Assembly (NCBI RefSeq): GCF_002885955.2
Contig: NZ_POQS01000008.1
Location: 49,284-112,357 of the forward strand
Length of the DNA stretch: 63,074 nt
Source: Achromobacter pulmonis
GTDB lineage: Bacteria; Pseudomonadota; Gammaproteobacteria; Burkholderiales; Burkholderiaceae_B
Direction of reading: 5' to 3'
Positions 50,695 through 58,345 of the stretch are shown here, in pieces; the first letter of the stretch is position 1, and each line of letters opens with the position of its first letter. The notes below the pieces were generated by a model that worked only from the letters and a program-made list of their open reading frames with translations, ran no database searches and was not told the origin of the DNA. The position numbers and the translations under genes are program-made.

Positions 50695-51451
50695 GGATCC
50701 CGTCATGCACAAGCTCACTGGAAAAATCGCCTTCGTCACCGGCGGCAGCCGCGGAATCGGCGCCGCCATCGTGCGCCGCCTCGCCGCCGACGGCGCCGAC
50801 GTGGCCTTCACCTACGTCAGCGCCTCCTCGGCCGCCGCCGCGCAGGCGCTGGCCCAGGAACTGTCCGCCGACGGCCGCCGCGTGCGCGCCATCCAGGCCG
50901 ATGCCGCCGACGCCGCCGCCGTCAAGCAGGCCGTCGAACGCGCCATCGCCGAACTCGGCCCGATCGACGTGCTGGTCAACAACGCCGGCGTCTTCCTGGC
51001 GGGCGTCATCGGCGAAGCCAGCCTGGACGACTACGAGCGCACCATGGACATCAACGTCCGCGCGCCGTTCGTCGCGATCCAGGCGGCCCAGGCGTCCATG
51101 CCCGACAACGGCCGCATCATCAACATCGGCAGCTGCCTGGTGGAGCGCGCCGGCCGCCCCGGCGTGGCGCTGTACGCCGCCAGCAAGGCCGCGCTGGTCG
51201 GCCTGACCCAGGGCCTGGCCCGCGACCTGGGCGCGCGCGGCATCACCGCCAACGTCGTGCACCCCGGCCCGATCGACACCGACATGAATCCCGCCAACGG
51301 CGAACGCGCCGACGCCCTGATCGCCACCCTGTCCCTGCCGCACTACGGCGAAACCCGCGACATCGCCGGCATGGTCTCGTTCCTGGCCGGCCCCGACGGC
51401 CGCTACGTCACCGGCGCCAGCCTGGCGGTCGACGGCGGCTACGCAGCCTGA
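50693..51451 (+). CDS. Short-chain dehydrogenase/reductase
   Basis: A 252-residue classical SDR: TGGSRGIG cofactor motif (about 16-23), NNAG, the catalytic Ser in NIGSC, YAASK and the C-terminal GASLAVDGGY. It should reduce a carbonyl or oxidise an alcohol with NAD(P); the substrate cannot be told. The first ATG (50693) lies inside the probable operator with no ribosome-binding site, so translation may begin at the ATG at 50705 (MHKLTGK). The divergent TetR gene is probably its regulator. Confidence 0.88.
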   Translation: MDPVMHKLTGKIAFVTGGSRGIGAAIVRRLAADGADVAFTYVSASSAAAAQALAQELSADGRRVRAIQADAADAAAVKQAVERAIAELGPIDVLVNNAGVFLAGVIGEASLDDYERTMDINVRAPFVAIQAAQASMPDNGRIINIGSCLVERAGRPGVALYAASKAALVGLTQGLARDLGARGITANVVHPGPIDTDMNPANGERADALIATLSLPHYGETRDIAGMVSFLAGPDGRYVTGASLAVDGGYAA

Positions 51452-51483
51452 CGCGCGATTCGCCAGATTTTTTTGCAGCTGAC

Positions 51484-51512
51484 TTGCACAAACCAAAAAA
51501 GCTGCATATAAT
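51484..51512 (+). promoter_or_regulatory. Sigma-70 promoter of tRNA-Lys(CTT)
   Basis: TTGCAC (51484-51489) and a consensus TATAAT (51507-51512) are separated by 17 bp. The tRNA begins 59 bp after the -10, allowing a 5' leader of about 50 nt. Confidence 0.8.
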
Positions 51513-51570
51513 CTTTCTTCTTCGCACTGCACGCATCGCTGAACGAGCTTCGGGGTTGTGTGGATTGCAA

Positions 51571-51646
51571 GGGCTGTTAGCTCAGTTGGTAGAGCAGCGG
51601 ACTCTTAATCCGTAGGTCGAGTGTTCGAGCCACTCACAGCCCACCA
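51571..51646 (+). tRNA. tRNA-Lys, anticodon CTT
   Basis: A complete cloverleaf: acceptor GGGCTGT (51571-51577) with ACAGCCC (51636-51642), anticodon loop CTCTTAA giving anticodon CTT, T-arm GTTCGAGCC, and an encoded CCA (51644-51646). Confidence 0.97.
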
Positions 51647-51658
51647 CCAAGATTCGAG

Positions 51659-51692
51659 ATCGGGCACCCCAGTTGGGGTGCCCGATTTCATT
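51659..51692 (+). terminator. Intrinsic terminator after tRNA-Lys(CTT)
   Basis: A perfect 12-bp stem, ATCGGGCACCCC/GGGGTGCCCGAT, with an AGTT loop is followed by TTCATTT. Confidence 0.85.
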
Positions 51693-51849
51693 TCCGGCGC
51701 GTGTTCTTCGGCACCGCTAGGGTTGATTTCTTAACCAGAAATGGGTAATTTGTTCACAGATAGATGAACCGGGGCCTGAGAAGGCGTCTATCTGCCTCCT
51801 GGCAACAGGATCCAGCCGTGCTGGTATTTCAAAGAGCGCCCGCGACACA

Positions 51850-51880
51850 TGAGGCCCCGTTCTACGGGGCCTCACCTTTT
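51850..51880. terminator. Bidirectional-type hairpin terminator
   Basis: TGAGGCCCCGT (51850-51860) pairs with ACGGGGCCTCA (51864-51874) around TCT, followed by CCTTTT. It lies just beyond the 3' end of the minus-strand gene ending at 51893. Confidence 0.7.
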
Positions 51881-51892
51881 CTGGCTTGCGAA

Positions 51893-52483
51893 TCAACGCC
51901 GATTGCGGCCCGGGTCGCGCAGCGGCTCTCCGCGGGCGATCTTGGCGGCCATCACCTGAAACCGTATCCGGCCTTTGCGTGCATGGGGAATGCCCGGACC
52001 AGGTGAACCGGGTGCGCGAACGTAGGCGCTTTCGACCACCATGCGCAGTGTGTGCTCGCCCAGGCGGCGCAGGCGGAAGTAAATCTCATAGTCCACCTCC
52101 CGGCCCTGATCGTCGATGGCCCGGATAACCAGCCAGTTTCCCTGGCCGGTGAAGTTGCAGTCGTGGCGCTCGATGGTGCGGATCAGGTCGGGCAGGGACA
52201 GCGACCAGCGGTAGCGATCGAAGCAAAAGGCGCGAGCTACGTTTCGATGGTCGAGAATTCGGCGGTCCTGGCCGAGGACGTCGAAATCGAGGGCCTGGCC
52301 TGCTTTAGGTCCGAACGATACGCAATGCGAGGTGAATTCCACTTGGATACGCAACAGCAAGGCCCGATAGCGCGGCGTTGCTGCGATGGCAAGCTCCAAG
52401 ACGGGGCCATGCATGTGCATGAGATCGTAGCGTTGGCTCTCTACTTCTATGAAACCCTGCTGCAGATACTGAATCCACCTCAT
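51893..52483 (-). CDS. Unrecognised protein beside tRNA-Lys(CTT)
   Basis: A protein of about 196 residues starting MRWIQYLQQGFIEVES. It has an ordered mix of charged and hydrophobic residues (FDVLGQDRRILDHRNVARAFCFDRYRW; GNWLVIRAIDDQGREVDYEIYFRLRRLGEHTLRMVVESAYVR) and a basic tail. The start was set where protein-like composition begins; the open frame extends far upstream but looks like a shadow of the opposite-strand gene. No family is recognised. Its base composition is slightly lower in GC than its neighbours, and it lies beside a tRNA gene, which would fit acquired DNA. Confidence 0.6.
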   Translation of the reverse strand: MRWIQYLQQGFIEVESQRYDLMHMHGPVLELAIAATPRYRALLLRIQVEFTSHCVSFGPKAGQALDFDVLGQDRRILDHRNVARAFCFDRYRWSLSLPDLIRTIERHDCNFTGQGNWLVIRAIDDQGREVDYEIYFRLRRLGEHTLRMVVESAYVRAPGSPGPGIPHARKGRIRFQVMAAKIARGEPLRDPGRNRR

Positions 52484-52849
52484 GTTGGAGCCACCCAATG
52501 AACCCGGATACCAAGCGTCTTGCGAAGCGTAGATCAGCGGCTGGCATGTAGTAGAGACCGACTGCGTCCTATTTCTCTCGCATCCATCGCCGTCCGTCCT
52601 CCCGATCCCGAAAATGTGCCAAATTCGACCCTGTCGCCGACAGGTGGCGGGGCGCAGCGGGTTTTGGCGTACGGGGAATCCGGCCAGCAAGCAATAAGTC
52701 CCGGTCCGCCAGAATTGATAGAGATCAATGCCGAAACATCGATACTGAAAGAGGGTAACGGCTTCCCATTCTCTCCTCGTCGCCTGGTCGGCGGCACCTG
52801 CAGGCGGTGCATGGTGCTTCGCGGTCCTCGGGGTCCATTGGTTGGTTTT
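52484..52849. other. 366-bp gap without a convincing gene
   Basis: This stretch separates two divergent genes of unknown function. Open frames cross it on both strands, but they read as Arg/Pro/Ser-rich shadow sequence. It is lower in GC than most of the window and should carry the two divergent promoters. I see no clear operator or terminator. Confidence 0.4.
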
Positions 52850-53170
52850 ATGAGTTTTCTTCATCACTTCTCCGGCGCGTTGGCGCTGCTGGCGTTCTTG
52901 CCGTTTGTGCATGGGCAGCCGACGCCTGCCCCGTCGTCGCGGGACACGGGTTCTATCTTTCAGGCGCAGGACGAGGGAGCGCAGAAGCATTGCAAGGCCT
53001 TGCAGCGCAAGATCGAGCAGGCGCGCAACAATCCCGGCAATGAAGCCAACCGGGTGGTGCCGCCGGGTTCCATGTCGCGCTCCCAGCGGGAGTTGGCCAG
53101 GCAGGGCTTGCAGGACAACCGCCATGCCTTCGAGCGGCAATGGCTGGAGGCGGGCTGCGACGCGCCGTGA
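52850..53170 (+). CDS. Small exported protein with two cysteines, unknown family
   Basis: A 106-residue protein with a signal peptide (MSFLHHFSGALALLAFLPFVHG), then a polar helix-rich mature part (CKALQRKIEQARNNPGNEANRVV; QRELARQGLQDNRHAFERQWLEAGC). Its two cysteines could form a disulphide joining the helices. The ATG at 52850 was chosen because it begins the signal peptide. A longer in-frame extension upstream is not protein-like. Confidence 0.6.
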   Translation: MSFLHHFSGALALLAFLPFVHGQPTPAPSSRDTGSIFQAQDEGAQKHCKALQRKIEQARNNPGNEANRVVPPGSMSRSQRELARQGLQDNRHAFERQWLEAGCDAP

Positions 53171-53289
53171 ACCTATCCGGGTTTTCCCATGGCCCGGCAT
53201 TCCGCGCGCTTGATGGGAGTCAAGGATTCCGGGCTGTCCATGTCGATACCATGGGTTGCAACGGTCCGCGCGGCACATCGGGAGGCATC

Positions 53290-53583
53290 GTGTTCGTCAA
53301 TTTGATCTACTTTCCGGAAATCAAGAAAGGCAAGGAGGAGGCCTTTCTTGCGTGGTTCGACGAGTCCAACCGGCGGCTGTCGAGCTTTCCGGGGTTTGTG
53401 CGGCGCACGCTGCTGGAGCCGGTCAGCGCGGGGCAGTACGTCGGGTTGATCGAGCATGCGAGCAAGAAGACGTTCATGGACATGCATCACAGTCCGACGC
53501 AGGCGGAACTGCGCATGCTGGGGCGAAGCATTTTCGACGGCGAGCCCGACCCGCAGTTCTACGAAATCGTGCGGGGCGTCTGA
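53290..53583 (+). CDS. Antibiotic-biosynthesis-monooxygenase-like (ABM fold) protein
   Basis: A 97-residue protein of ferredoxin-like ABM type: FVNLIYFPEIKKGKEEAFLAWFDESNRRLSSFPGFVRRTLLEP, then a second strand-helix half ending in YEIVRGV. Such proteins are small dimeric oxygenases or stress proteins. The GTG start at 53290 has GGAGG four bases upstream; an ATG at 53251 would add 13 residues. An AGCCGCA/TGCGGCT hairpin (53583-53602) follows the stop. The substrate is unknown. Confidence 0.7.
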   Translation: MFVNLIYFPEIKKGKEEAFLAWFDESNRRLSSFPGFVRRTLLEPVSAGQYVGLIEHASKKTFMDMHHSPTQAELRMLGRSIFDGEPDPQFYEIVRGV

Positions 53584-53686
53584 GCCGCATTAAGCTGCGG
53601 CTTAATCGTGGCTAAACCCGCGGTTCACCATGGAGCGCGCGGCGATATTTATAGTGGGCCTCTGTCTTTTATGGAGAGCGCGCCGC

Positions 53687-54334
53687 ATGTCCCATCCATC
53701 CGCCTATCCCCGTGTGGTGCTGTTCGACCTGCTGACCGCCTTGCTCGATTCGTGGACGGTCTGGAACCGGGCCGCGGGCTCGGAATCCGCCGGCCGGGCC
53801 TGGCGCGCGGAATATTTGCGCATCACTTATGGCTGCGGCGCCTATCGGCCCTATGAGCAGCTGGTGGAGGAGGCTGCGGCCGCCGTGGGCCTGCCGGCCT
53901 CGGCCGCGGCGGCGCTGGAGGCGCAATGGGACGGCCTGCCGGTCTGGGACGGAGCGCGCGAGTTGTTGGCGGCGTTGCGTCCGCATTGCCGGCTGGGCGT
54001 GGTGACCAACTGCTCGAACCGGCTGGGGCGGCGCGCCGCCGCCTTGCTGGGCGTGGACTGGGACGTGGTGGTGACCTCGGAGGAGGCCGGCTATTACAAG
54101 CCTGACCCGCGCCCTTATGCGCTGGCGCTGTCGCGTCTGCAGGCCGAGCCGGCGCAGGCGGCCTTCATCGCCGGTTCGGGCTACGACATGTTCGGCACGC
54201 GCCAGGTGGGGCTGCGCACGTACTGGCACAACCGGGCGGGGCTGGCCTTGCCCGAAGGGGCGGCGCGGCCCGAGCTGGAGTCGCCGCGGCTGGAGGCGGC
54301 GCTGCCGTGGCTGGCCGGTTTCAGCGCCGGGTGA
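53687..54334 (+). CDS. HAD-superfamily hydrolase (haloacid-dehalogenase-like)
   Basis: A 215-residue HAD hydrolase: motif I VLFDLLTALLD with nucleophile Asp, cap domain about 20-85, motif II VVTNCSN, motif III Lys in YYKPDPRPY and motif IV SGYDMFG. The second Asp of the usual DxD motif I is Leu, as in L-2-haloacid-dehalogenase-type members, so it may not be a phosphatase. GGAGA lies nine bases before the ATG at 53687. Confidence 0.82.
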   Translation: MSHPSAYPRVVLFDLLTALLDSWTVWNRAAGSESAGRAWRAEYLRITYGCGAYRPYEQLVEEAAAAVGLPASAAAALEAQWDGLPVWDGARELLAALRPHCRLGVVTNCSNRLGRRAAALLGVDWDVVVTSEEAGYYKPDPRPYALALSRLQAEPAQAAFIAGSGYDMFGTRQVGLRTYWHNRAGLALPEGAARPELESPRLEAALPWLAGFSAG

Positions 54335-54441
54335 CCGGTCCTGCCGGGCAATACAAAATGTTGCCTGTTGTCGCAGTGGCGCTTGCTAGCATGGGCAGGC
54401 CGGAATGATCCGGCATACCGATGGGCTAAGTGGAGGTTGCC

Positions 54442-55089
54442 ATGCGTTCAAGAACAATATTCAACCGTATCGCAATTGTTGCGGCATCTGGGGCCTTGCT
54501 GGCGGGATGCGCCACGCAACAGCAGACCAATACGGCCGTGGGCACGGGCGCCGGGGCGGCGATCGGCGCGGGCATAGGCGCGCTGATCGGGCACGGCAAG
54601 GGTGCGGCCATTGGCGCCGGCATCGGCGCGGTGGCGGGCGGGCTGGTCGGCTATAACTGGAAGGTCGTCAAGGAAGACGTGCAGAATTCGGGCGCGTCCT
54701 CGCTCGGGATCGACGTGGTGGAAATGCCCGACGGCAGCCTGAAGGTCAATATTCCCAGCGGCGTGTCGTTCGATACCGACAAGACGCAGCTCAAGCCCGC
54801 CTTGCTGCCCGTGCTGGACAGCGTGGCGCGCTCGCTCAACCAGCATGCCGAACTGCGGGCGAAGGTGGTCGGCCATACCGACAGCACCGGTTCGCTGGCT
54901 CACAACCAGACCCTGTCGGTCAATCGGGCCAAGAGCGTGACGGACTACCTGAGCAAGCAGGGCGTGGCCGCCAGCCGGCTGTCGGTGGAAGGGCGCGGGC
55001 CCAACGATCCGATCGGCGACAATGCGACCGCCGAAGGCCGCGCGCTGAACCGGCGTGTCGAAATCTACCTTTACGCAGTGAAGCAGTAA
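54442..55089 (+). CDS. OmpA-family lipoprotein with glycine zipper (YiaD-like)
   Basis: A 215-residue outer-membrane lipoprotein: signal with lipobox LLAGC, a glycine-zipper segment (GTGAGAAIGAGIGALIGHGKGAAIGAGIGAVAGG, here about 33-68), and a C-terminal OmpA peptidoglycan-binding domain (VVGHTDSTGS...LSVNRAKSVTDYL...NRRVEIYLY). It ties the outer membrane to the cell wall. GGAGG precedes the ATG at 54442. Confidence 0.92.
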   Translation: MRSRTIFNRIAIVAASGALLAGCATQQQTNTAVGTGAGAAIGAGIGALIGHGKGAAIGAGIGAVAGGLVGYNWKVVKEDVQNSGASSLGIDVVEMPDGSLKVNIPSGVSFDTDKTQLKPALLPVLDSVARSLNQHAELRAKVVGHTDSTGSLAHNQTLSVNRAKSVTDYLSKQGVAASRLSVEGRGPNDPIGDNATAEGRALNRRVEIYLYAVKQ

Positions 55090-55171
55090 TGCGGGCCTAG
55101 GCCCCTGTTCCTGTGTTCCGGGCGGCCGGCGCGTTGCGCGGGGCCGCCCTTTGTTTTGTCAGGAGTCCGTC

Positions 55172-55501
55172 ATGAGCATGTTTCCAGCCCTCATTGGTAC
55201 CGATACCGCGCTTGCCGCCTTGTCTGGCTGGCAGGCGATCGCGGAGCGAGACGCCATCGAGAAGCGCTTTCGCTTTGCCAGTTTCAACGCCGCGTTCGGC
55301 TTCATGGCGCGCGTGGCGATGTTCGCGGAGAAGCTGAACCATCATCCCGAATGGACCAACGTCTATAACCGAGTGGACGTGATCCTGACCACCCACGATG
55401 CCGGCGGGGTGACCGAGCTGGACGTGCGCATGGCGCAGTTCATGGACGAGGCCGCCACGCAGTTGGGCGCGACCGCGCCGAAGGCCGGCCCTCCCGATTG
55501 A
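55172..55501 (+). CDS. phhB: Pterin-4-alpha-carbinolamine dehydratase
   Basis: A 109-residue protein of the PhhB/PCD family, which recycles the tetrahydropterin cofactor of phenylalanine hydroxylase. The diagnostic EKLNHHPEW with paired histidines and the TTHDAGGVTELD segment are present. AGGAG precedes the ATG at 55172. No phenylalanine hydroxylase gene is adjacent. Confidence 0.92.
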   Translation: MSMFPALIGTDTALAALSGWQAIAERDAIEKRFRFASFNAAFGFMARVAMFAEKLNHHPEWTNVYNRVDVILTTHDAGGVTELDVRMAQFMDEAATQLGATAPKAGPPD

Positions 55502-55519
55502 GGTCTCGATGGCGTAAAA

Positions 55520-55540
55520 AAACCCGCTCAAAGCGGGTTT
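55520..55540. terminator. Bidirectional intrinsic terminator
   Basis: AAACCCGCT (55520-55528) pairs with AGCGGGTTT (55532-55540) around CAA. The A-run before it serves as the T-tract for the convergent minus-strand gene, and the TTT after it serves phhB. Confidence 0.8.
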
Positions 55541-55560
55541 CTGCGGTGGCCGGAGCCGGT

Positions 55561-56265
55561 TCAGTTGCGCACGTAGTAGATGCGCATCGCGTGCTGCTTC
55601 TGCGCGGCGTCCACGACGCGCAGCGTCACGACCTTGGAGGTGAAGCCGTCGGGCAGCTTGAGCTGGCCCATCGCGTAGTCGTAGCGGTCCACGTTCACCG
55701 GAGCGCCTTCGGGCGTGATGGTGGCGGAACGGCCGTTGGGGTAGGTGCCCTGGATGGAGAAGGTCAGCGTGCCCTGGAACGGAGCGCCCTGGCGGTCTTC
55801 GCGCATGACCAGGACCTGGAAGTCGAGCAGGCCGGGGGCGCGCTTGAAGGTGGCCGAGCGGATGCCGAGGTTGCCGCCGCGCGGGTCGGCGGGCATGGCG
55901 TCCTGGAACAGGACCAGCTCCTTGTTCAGGGTTTCGATCTTGCTGCGGGCCGCGGCCAGGTCGGTGGTCAGCTTTTCATGGGTGGACTTGTTGGCGTCGC
56001 GCTGCTGCGTGGCTTCTTCGAGCTGGCTTTGCAGGCGCTGGCGCTCGAGGTTGGCCGCGCTCAGTTCGCTGTGCAGCTGCTCGGATTGCTCGACGGTCAG
56101 CCGTTGCGGGCCGTAGTTGGTCTGCAGGAAGAGCACGCCGCCCGCGCCCAGGGCTATGCCTACCAGCAGCAGCACCAGCCAGCGCGGCATGCGGCGCGTG
56201 CGTTGGCCCGGCTGGTATACGGAGGGCTTGAACACGGCCCGTTGCGATCTTCCGAACATCCCCAT
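55561..56265 (-). CDS. DUF6776-like membrane-anchored coiled-coil protein
   Basis: A 234-residue protein with a basic N-terminus, one transmembrane helix (WLVLLLVGIALGAGGVLFL, about 29-47) and a periplasmic coiled coil (about 58-120, SEQLHSELSAANLERQRLQSQ). A C-terminal beta domain follows (FQVLVMREDRQGAPFQGTLTFSIQG). The arrangement resembles proteins annotated DUF6776 in betaproteobacteria. The function is unknown. Confidence 0.75.
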   Translation of the reverse strand: MGMFGRSQRAVFKPSVYQPGQRTRRMPRWLVLLLVGIALGAGGVLFLQTNYGPQRLTVEQSEQLHSELSAANLERQRLQSQLEEATQQRDANKSTHEKLTTDLAAARSKIETLNKELVLFQDAMPADPRGGNLGIRSATFKRAPGLLDFQVLVMREDRQGAPFQGTLTFSIQGTYPNGRSATITPEGAPVNVDRYDYAMGQLKLPDGFTSKVVTLRVVDAAQKQHAMRIYYVRN

Positions 56266-56316
56266 TTCCTAGAAAACTTCCTGTAGTGATTGCCCGCTGT
56301 GCGAGTGCCGACTGAG

Positions 56317-56346
56317 GTTTTGCCCGCGCCTTGCGCGCGGCAAAAC
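56317..56346. repeat. Long hairpin between murU and the DUF6776-like gene
   Basis: GTTTTGCC-CGCGC (56317-56329) pairs with GCGCG-C-GGCAAAAC (56333-56346) around CTT, with a single unpaired C. No T-run follows on either strand, so a processing, attenuation or factor-dependent termination role is more likely than a simple terminator. Confidence 0.5.
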
Positions 56347-56430
56347 GCAGAAGAATACCCCGTCAGCCCGGGCGGTTGGGTGCGCGGACAATCCTGGTTG
56401 CGCACGTTGATATTGTGAAATATGTGGACA

Positions 56431-57117
56431 TCAGCGGACCGTACCGGCCAGTTCGGCGTCCAGGTCGGCCAGCCGCTGCGGCGTGCCGACGTCGGTCCAG
56501 CGGCCGTCGTGGCGGGCGCCGCGCACCAGGCCGCGGGCCATGGCCTGCCTGAGCAGCGGCGCCAGCGGCGCCGCCGTGCCCGCGGCGATGTCCGCGAATA
56601 ACGAAGGATGGTAGACGCCGATGCCGGCGAAGGTCAAACGCGGTTCCCCCTGGGCATGGACGCGGCCGTCGGCCGCCAGATGGAAATCGCCGGCCGGGTG
56701 CTGCACGGGGTTGTCCGCCAGCAGCAGCCAGGCGCCGCCCGCCGGCAGCTCGCGGGCCAGGCCGGGCGCCCGGGCCGGGTCCCAGTCGCACCAGACGTCG
56801 CCGTTGATGACCAGGAAGGGCGCGTCGCCCAGCAGCGGCAGCGCCTGGGCGATGCCGCCGGCGGTTTCCAGGGCGCTGGCCTCGGCCGAATAGCGGATGC
56901 GCACGCCCTGGGCGCCGCCGTCGCCCAGGGCGCGTTCGATTTCGTGGCCGAGCCAGGCATGGTTGATGACCACGTCGCGGATGCCGGCGGCGGCCAGCCG
57001 CCGCAGGTGCCAGACGATCAGCGGCTGGCCGCCCACGGACAGCAGCGGCTTGGGCAGGCGGTCGGTCAGCGGGCGCATGCGCTCGCCGCGGCCGGCCGCA
57101 AGTATCATGGCCCGCAT
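56431..57117 (-). CDS. murU: MurU, N-acetylmuramate-1-phosphate uridylyltransferase
   Basis: A 228-residue nucleotidyltransferase: the signature LAAGRGERMRPLTDRLPKPLLSVGG (here about 5-29), then NHAWLG, the metal-binding Asp in INGDVWCDWD and the Asp near DVGTPQRL. With AmgK it makes UDP-MurNAc directly from recycled MurNAc, bypassing de novo MurA/MurB and hence fosfomycin. Its ATG overlaps the amgK stop by one base, so the two are coupled. Confidence 0.9.
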   Translation of the reverse strand: MRAMILAAGRGERMRPLTDRLPKPLLSVGGQPLIVWHLRRLAAAGIRDVVINHAWLGHEIERALGDGGAQGVRIRYSAEASALETAGGIAQALPLLGDAPFLVINGDVWCDWDPARAPGLARELPAGGAWLLLADNPVQHPAGDFHLAADGRVHAQGEPRLTFAGIGVYHPSLFADIAAGTAAPLAPLLRQAMARGLVRGARHDGRWTDVGTPQRLADLDAELAGTVR

Positions 57118-58157
57118 CAGAAGGTGTATCCGACGGTGACCTGGCGGTCGTCCAGCTGGTCCAGCAGGCGCAGCAGCGGCGTGAACACGCCGTAGCGCTG
57201 GGCGACCTGGCGCACGTAGCCGTTCACGCGGGGCATGTGGGCCAGGTAGTGCGCCTTGCCGTCGCGATGGTTCAGGCGCGCGAACACGCCCAGGATGCGC
57301 AGGTTGCGCTGCAGGCTCATCCACTCGTAGGCGCGGTGGAACTCGGCGAAGTCGGCGTCCACCGGCAGGCCGGCCTTGCGCGCCATTTCCCAGTAACGGA
57401 TGGCCCAGTCCAGCTGCTGGGGTTCTTCCCAGGTGGTGCGGGCGTCGGTGACCAGCGAGGCCAGGTCATAGGTGATGGGGCCGGCCAGCGCGTCCTGGAA
57501 GTCGATGATGCCGGGATTGGGGCCGTACTGCGGCTGGTCACAGACCATCAGGTTGGGCGAGTGGTAATCGCGGTGCACCAGCACGCGGGCCTGGCCGCCG
57601 TTGCTGGCCGAGAGCAGCGCGAAGATCTTGTCCAGCGCGTTGGCGGTCTTGGCGTCCAGCGTGACGCCGTGGTGCCGGCCTACGTACCATTCGGGAAACA
57701 GCTTCAGTTCTTCGGCCAGGCGCGCCGTGTCGTAGACGCCCAGGCCGGCGGTGGAGGCCTGCTGCAGCTGGACCAGCGCGGCCAGGGCCTCGCGGTACAG
57801 CGTCTGGAGCTGGGCGTCGGTCAGTCCGGCCTGGATGCGCTGGTAGTAGGTCTGCTCGCCCAGGTCGGTCAGCAGCATCAGGCCGAGGTCCAGGTTCTTT
57901 TCCAGCACCGCGGGCACGTTCAGGCCGGCGTCGGCCAGCAGCTGGCCCACGTGCAGGAACGGGCGGGAATCTTCGTGCTCGGGCGGGGCGTCCATTACTA
58001 TCAGGGTGCGCTCGCCGGCGTCCAGCCTGAAGTAGCGCCGGAAGCTGGCGTCGGCCGAGGCCGGGCGCAGCGTGTCCACGGCGAGATTCAGGGCGGCGGG
58101 CAGGCTGCCCAGCCAATTGCGGATCAGCTCCAGGCGGGGGTCGTGATCGTTTTTCAA
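57117..58157 (-). CDS. amgK: AmgK, anomeric MurNAc/GlcNAc kinase
   Basis: A 346-residue aminoglycoside-phosphotransferase-fold kinase that phosphorylates the anomeric position of MurNAc/GlcNAc in cell-wall recycling. Motifs: ASFRRYFRL near the N-terminus, the catalytic loop VHRDYHSPNLMV (Asp and Asn), and the metal-binding Asp in IIDFQDAL. It is divergent from lptD across 188 bp, as in other beta- and gamma-proteobacteria. Confidence 0.92.
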   Translation of the reverse strand: MKNDHDPRLELIRNWLGSLPAALNLAVDTLRPASADASFRRYFRLDAGERTLIVMDAPPEHEDSRPFLHVGQLLADAGLNVPAVLEKNLDLGLMLLTDLGEQTYYQRIQAGLTDAQLQTLYREALAALVQLQQASTAGLGVYDTARLAEELKLFPEWYVGRHHGVTLDAKTANALDKIFALLSASNGGQARVLVHRDYHSPNLMVCDQPQYGPNPGIIDFQDALAGPITYDLASLVTDARTTWEEPQQLDWAIRYWEMARKAGLPVDADFAEFHRAYEWMSLQRNLRILGVFARLNHRDGKAHYLAHMPRVNGYVRQVAQRYGVFTPLLRLLDQLDDRQVTVGYTF

Positions 58158-58345
58158 GAAAGATCCGTATCAGAAAGGCAATATTGCAGAAGTGTTTCGT
58201 GCGCGCGCGGGCGGCATGCCGTGAGCAACCGGGGCTGGGCCTGTGGCGCGGCTTCTCTATAATACCGGCTCGTTTCCGTTAGCATTGGCCCTTCGTGGGT
58301 GCCGGTGTCGGGTTTCCCCATCGTCGAAAAGGGCTGTTTACACTC

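Noticed and set aside
52484..53278. N-terminal extension of the minus-strand gene ending at 51893, giving 461 residues
   Set aside because: The extension is antisense to a gene with a good signal peptide and is Arg/Pro/Gln-rich; protein-like sequence begins at the ATG at 52483.
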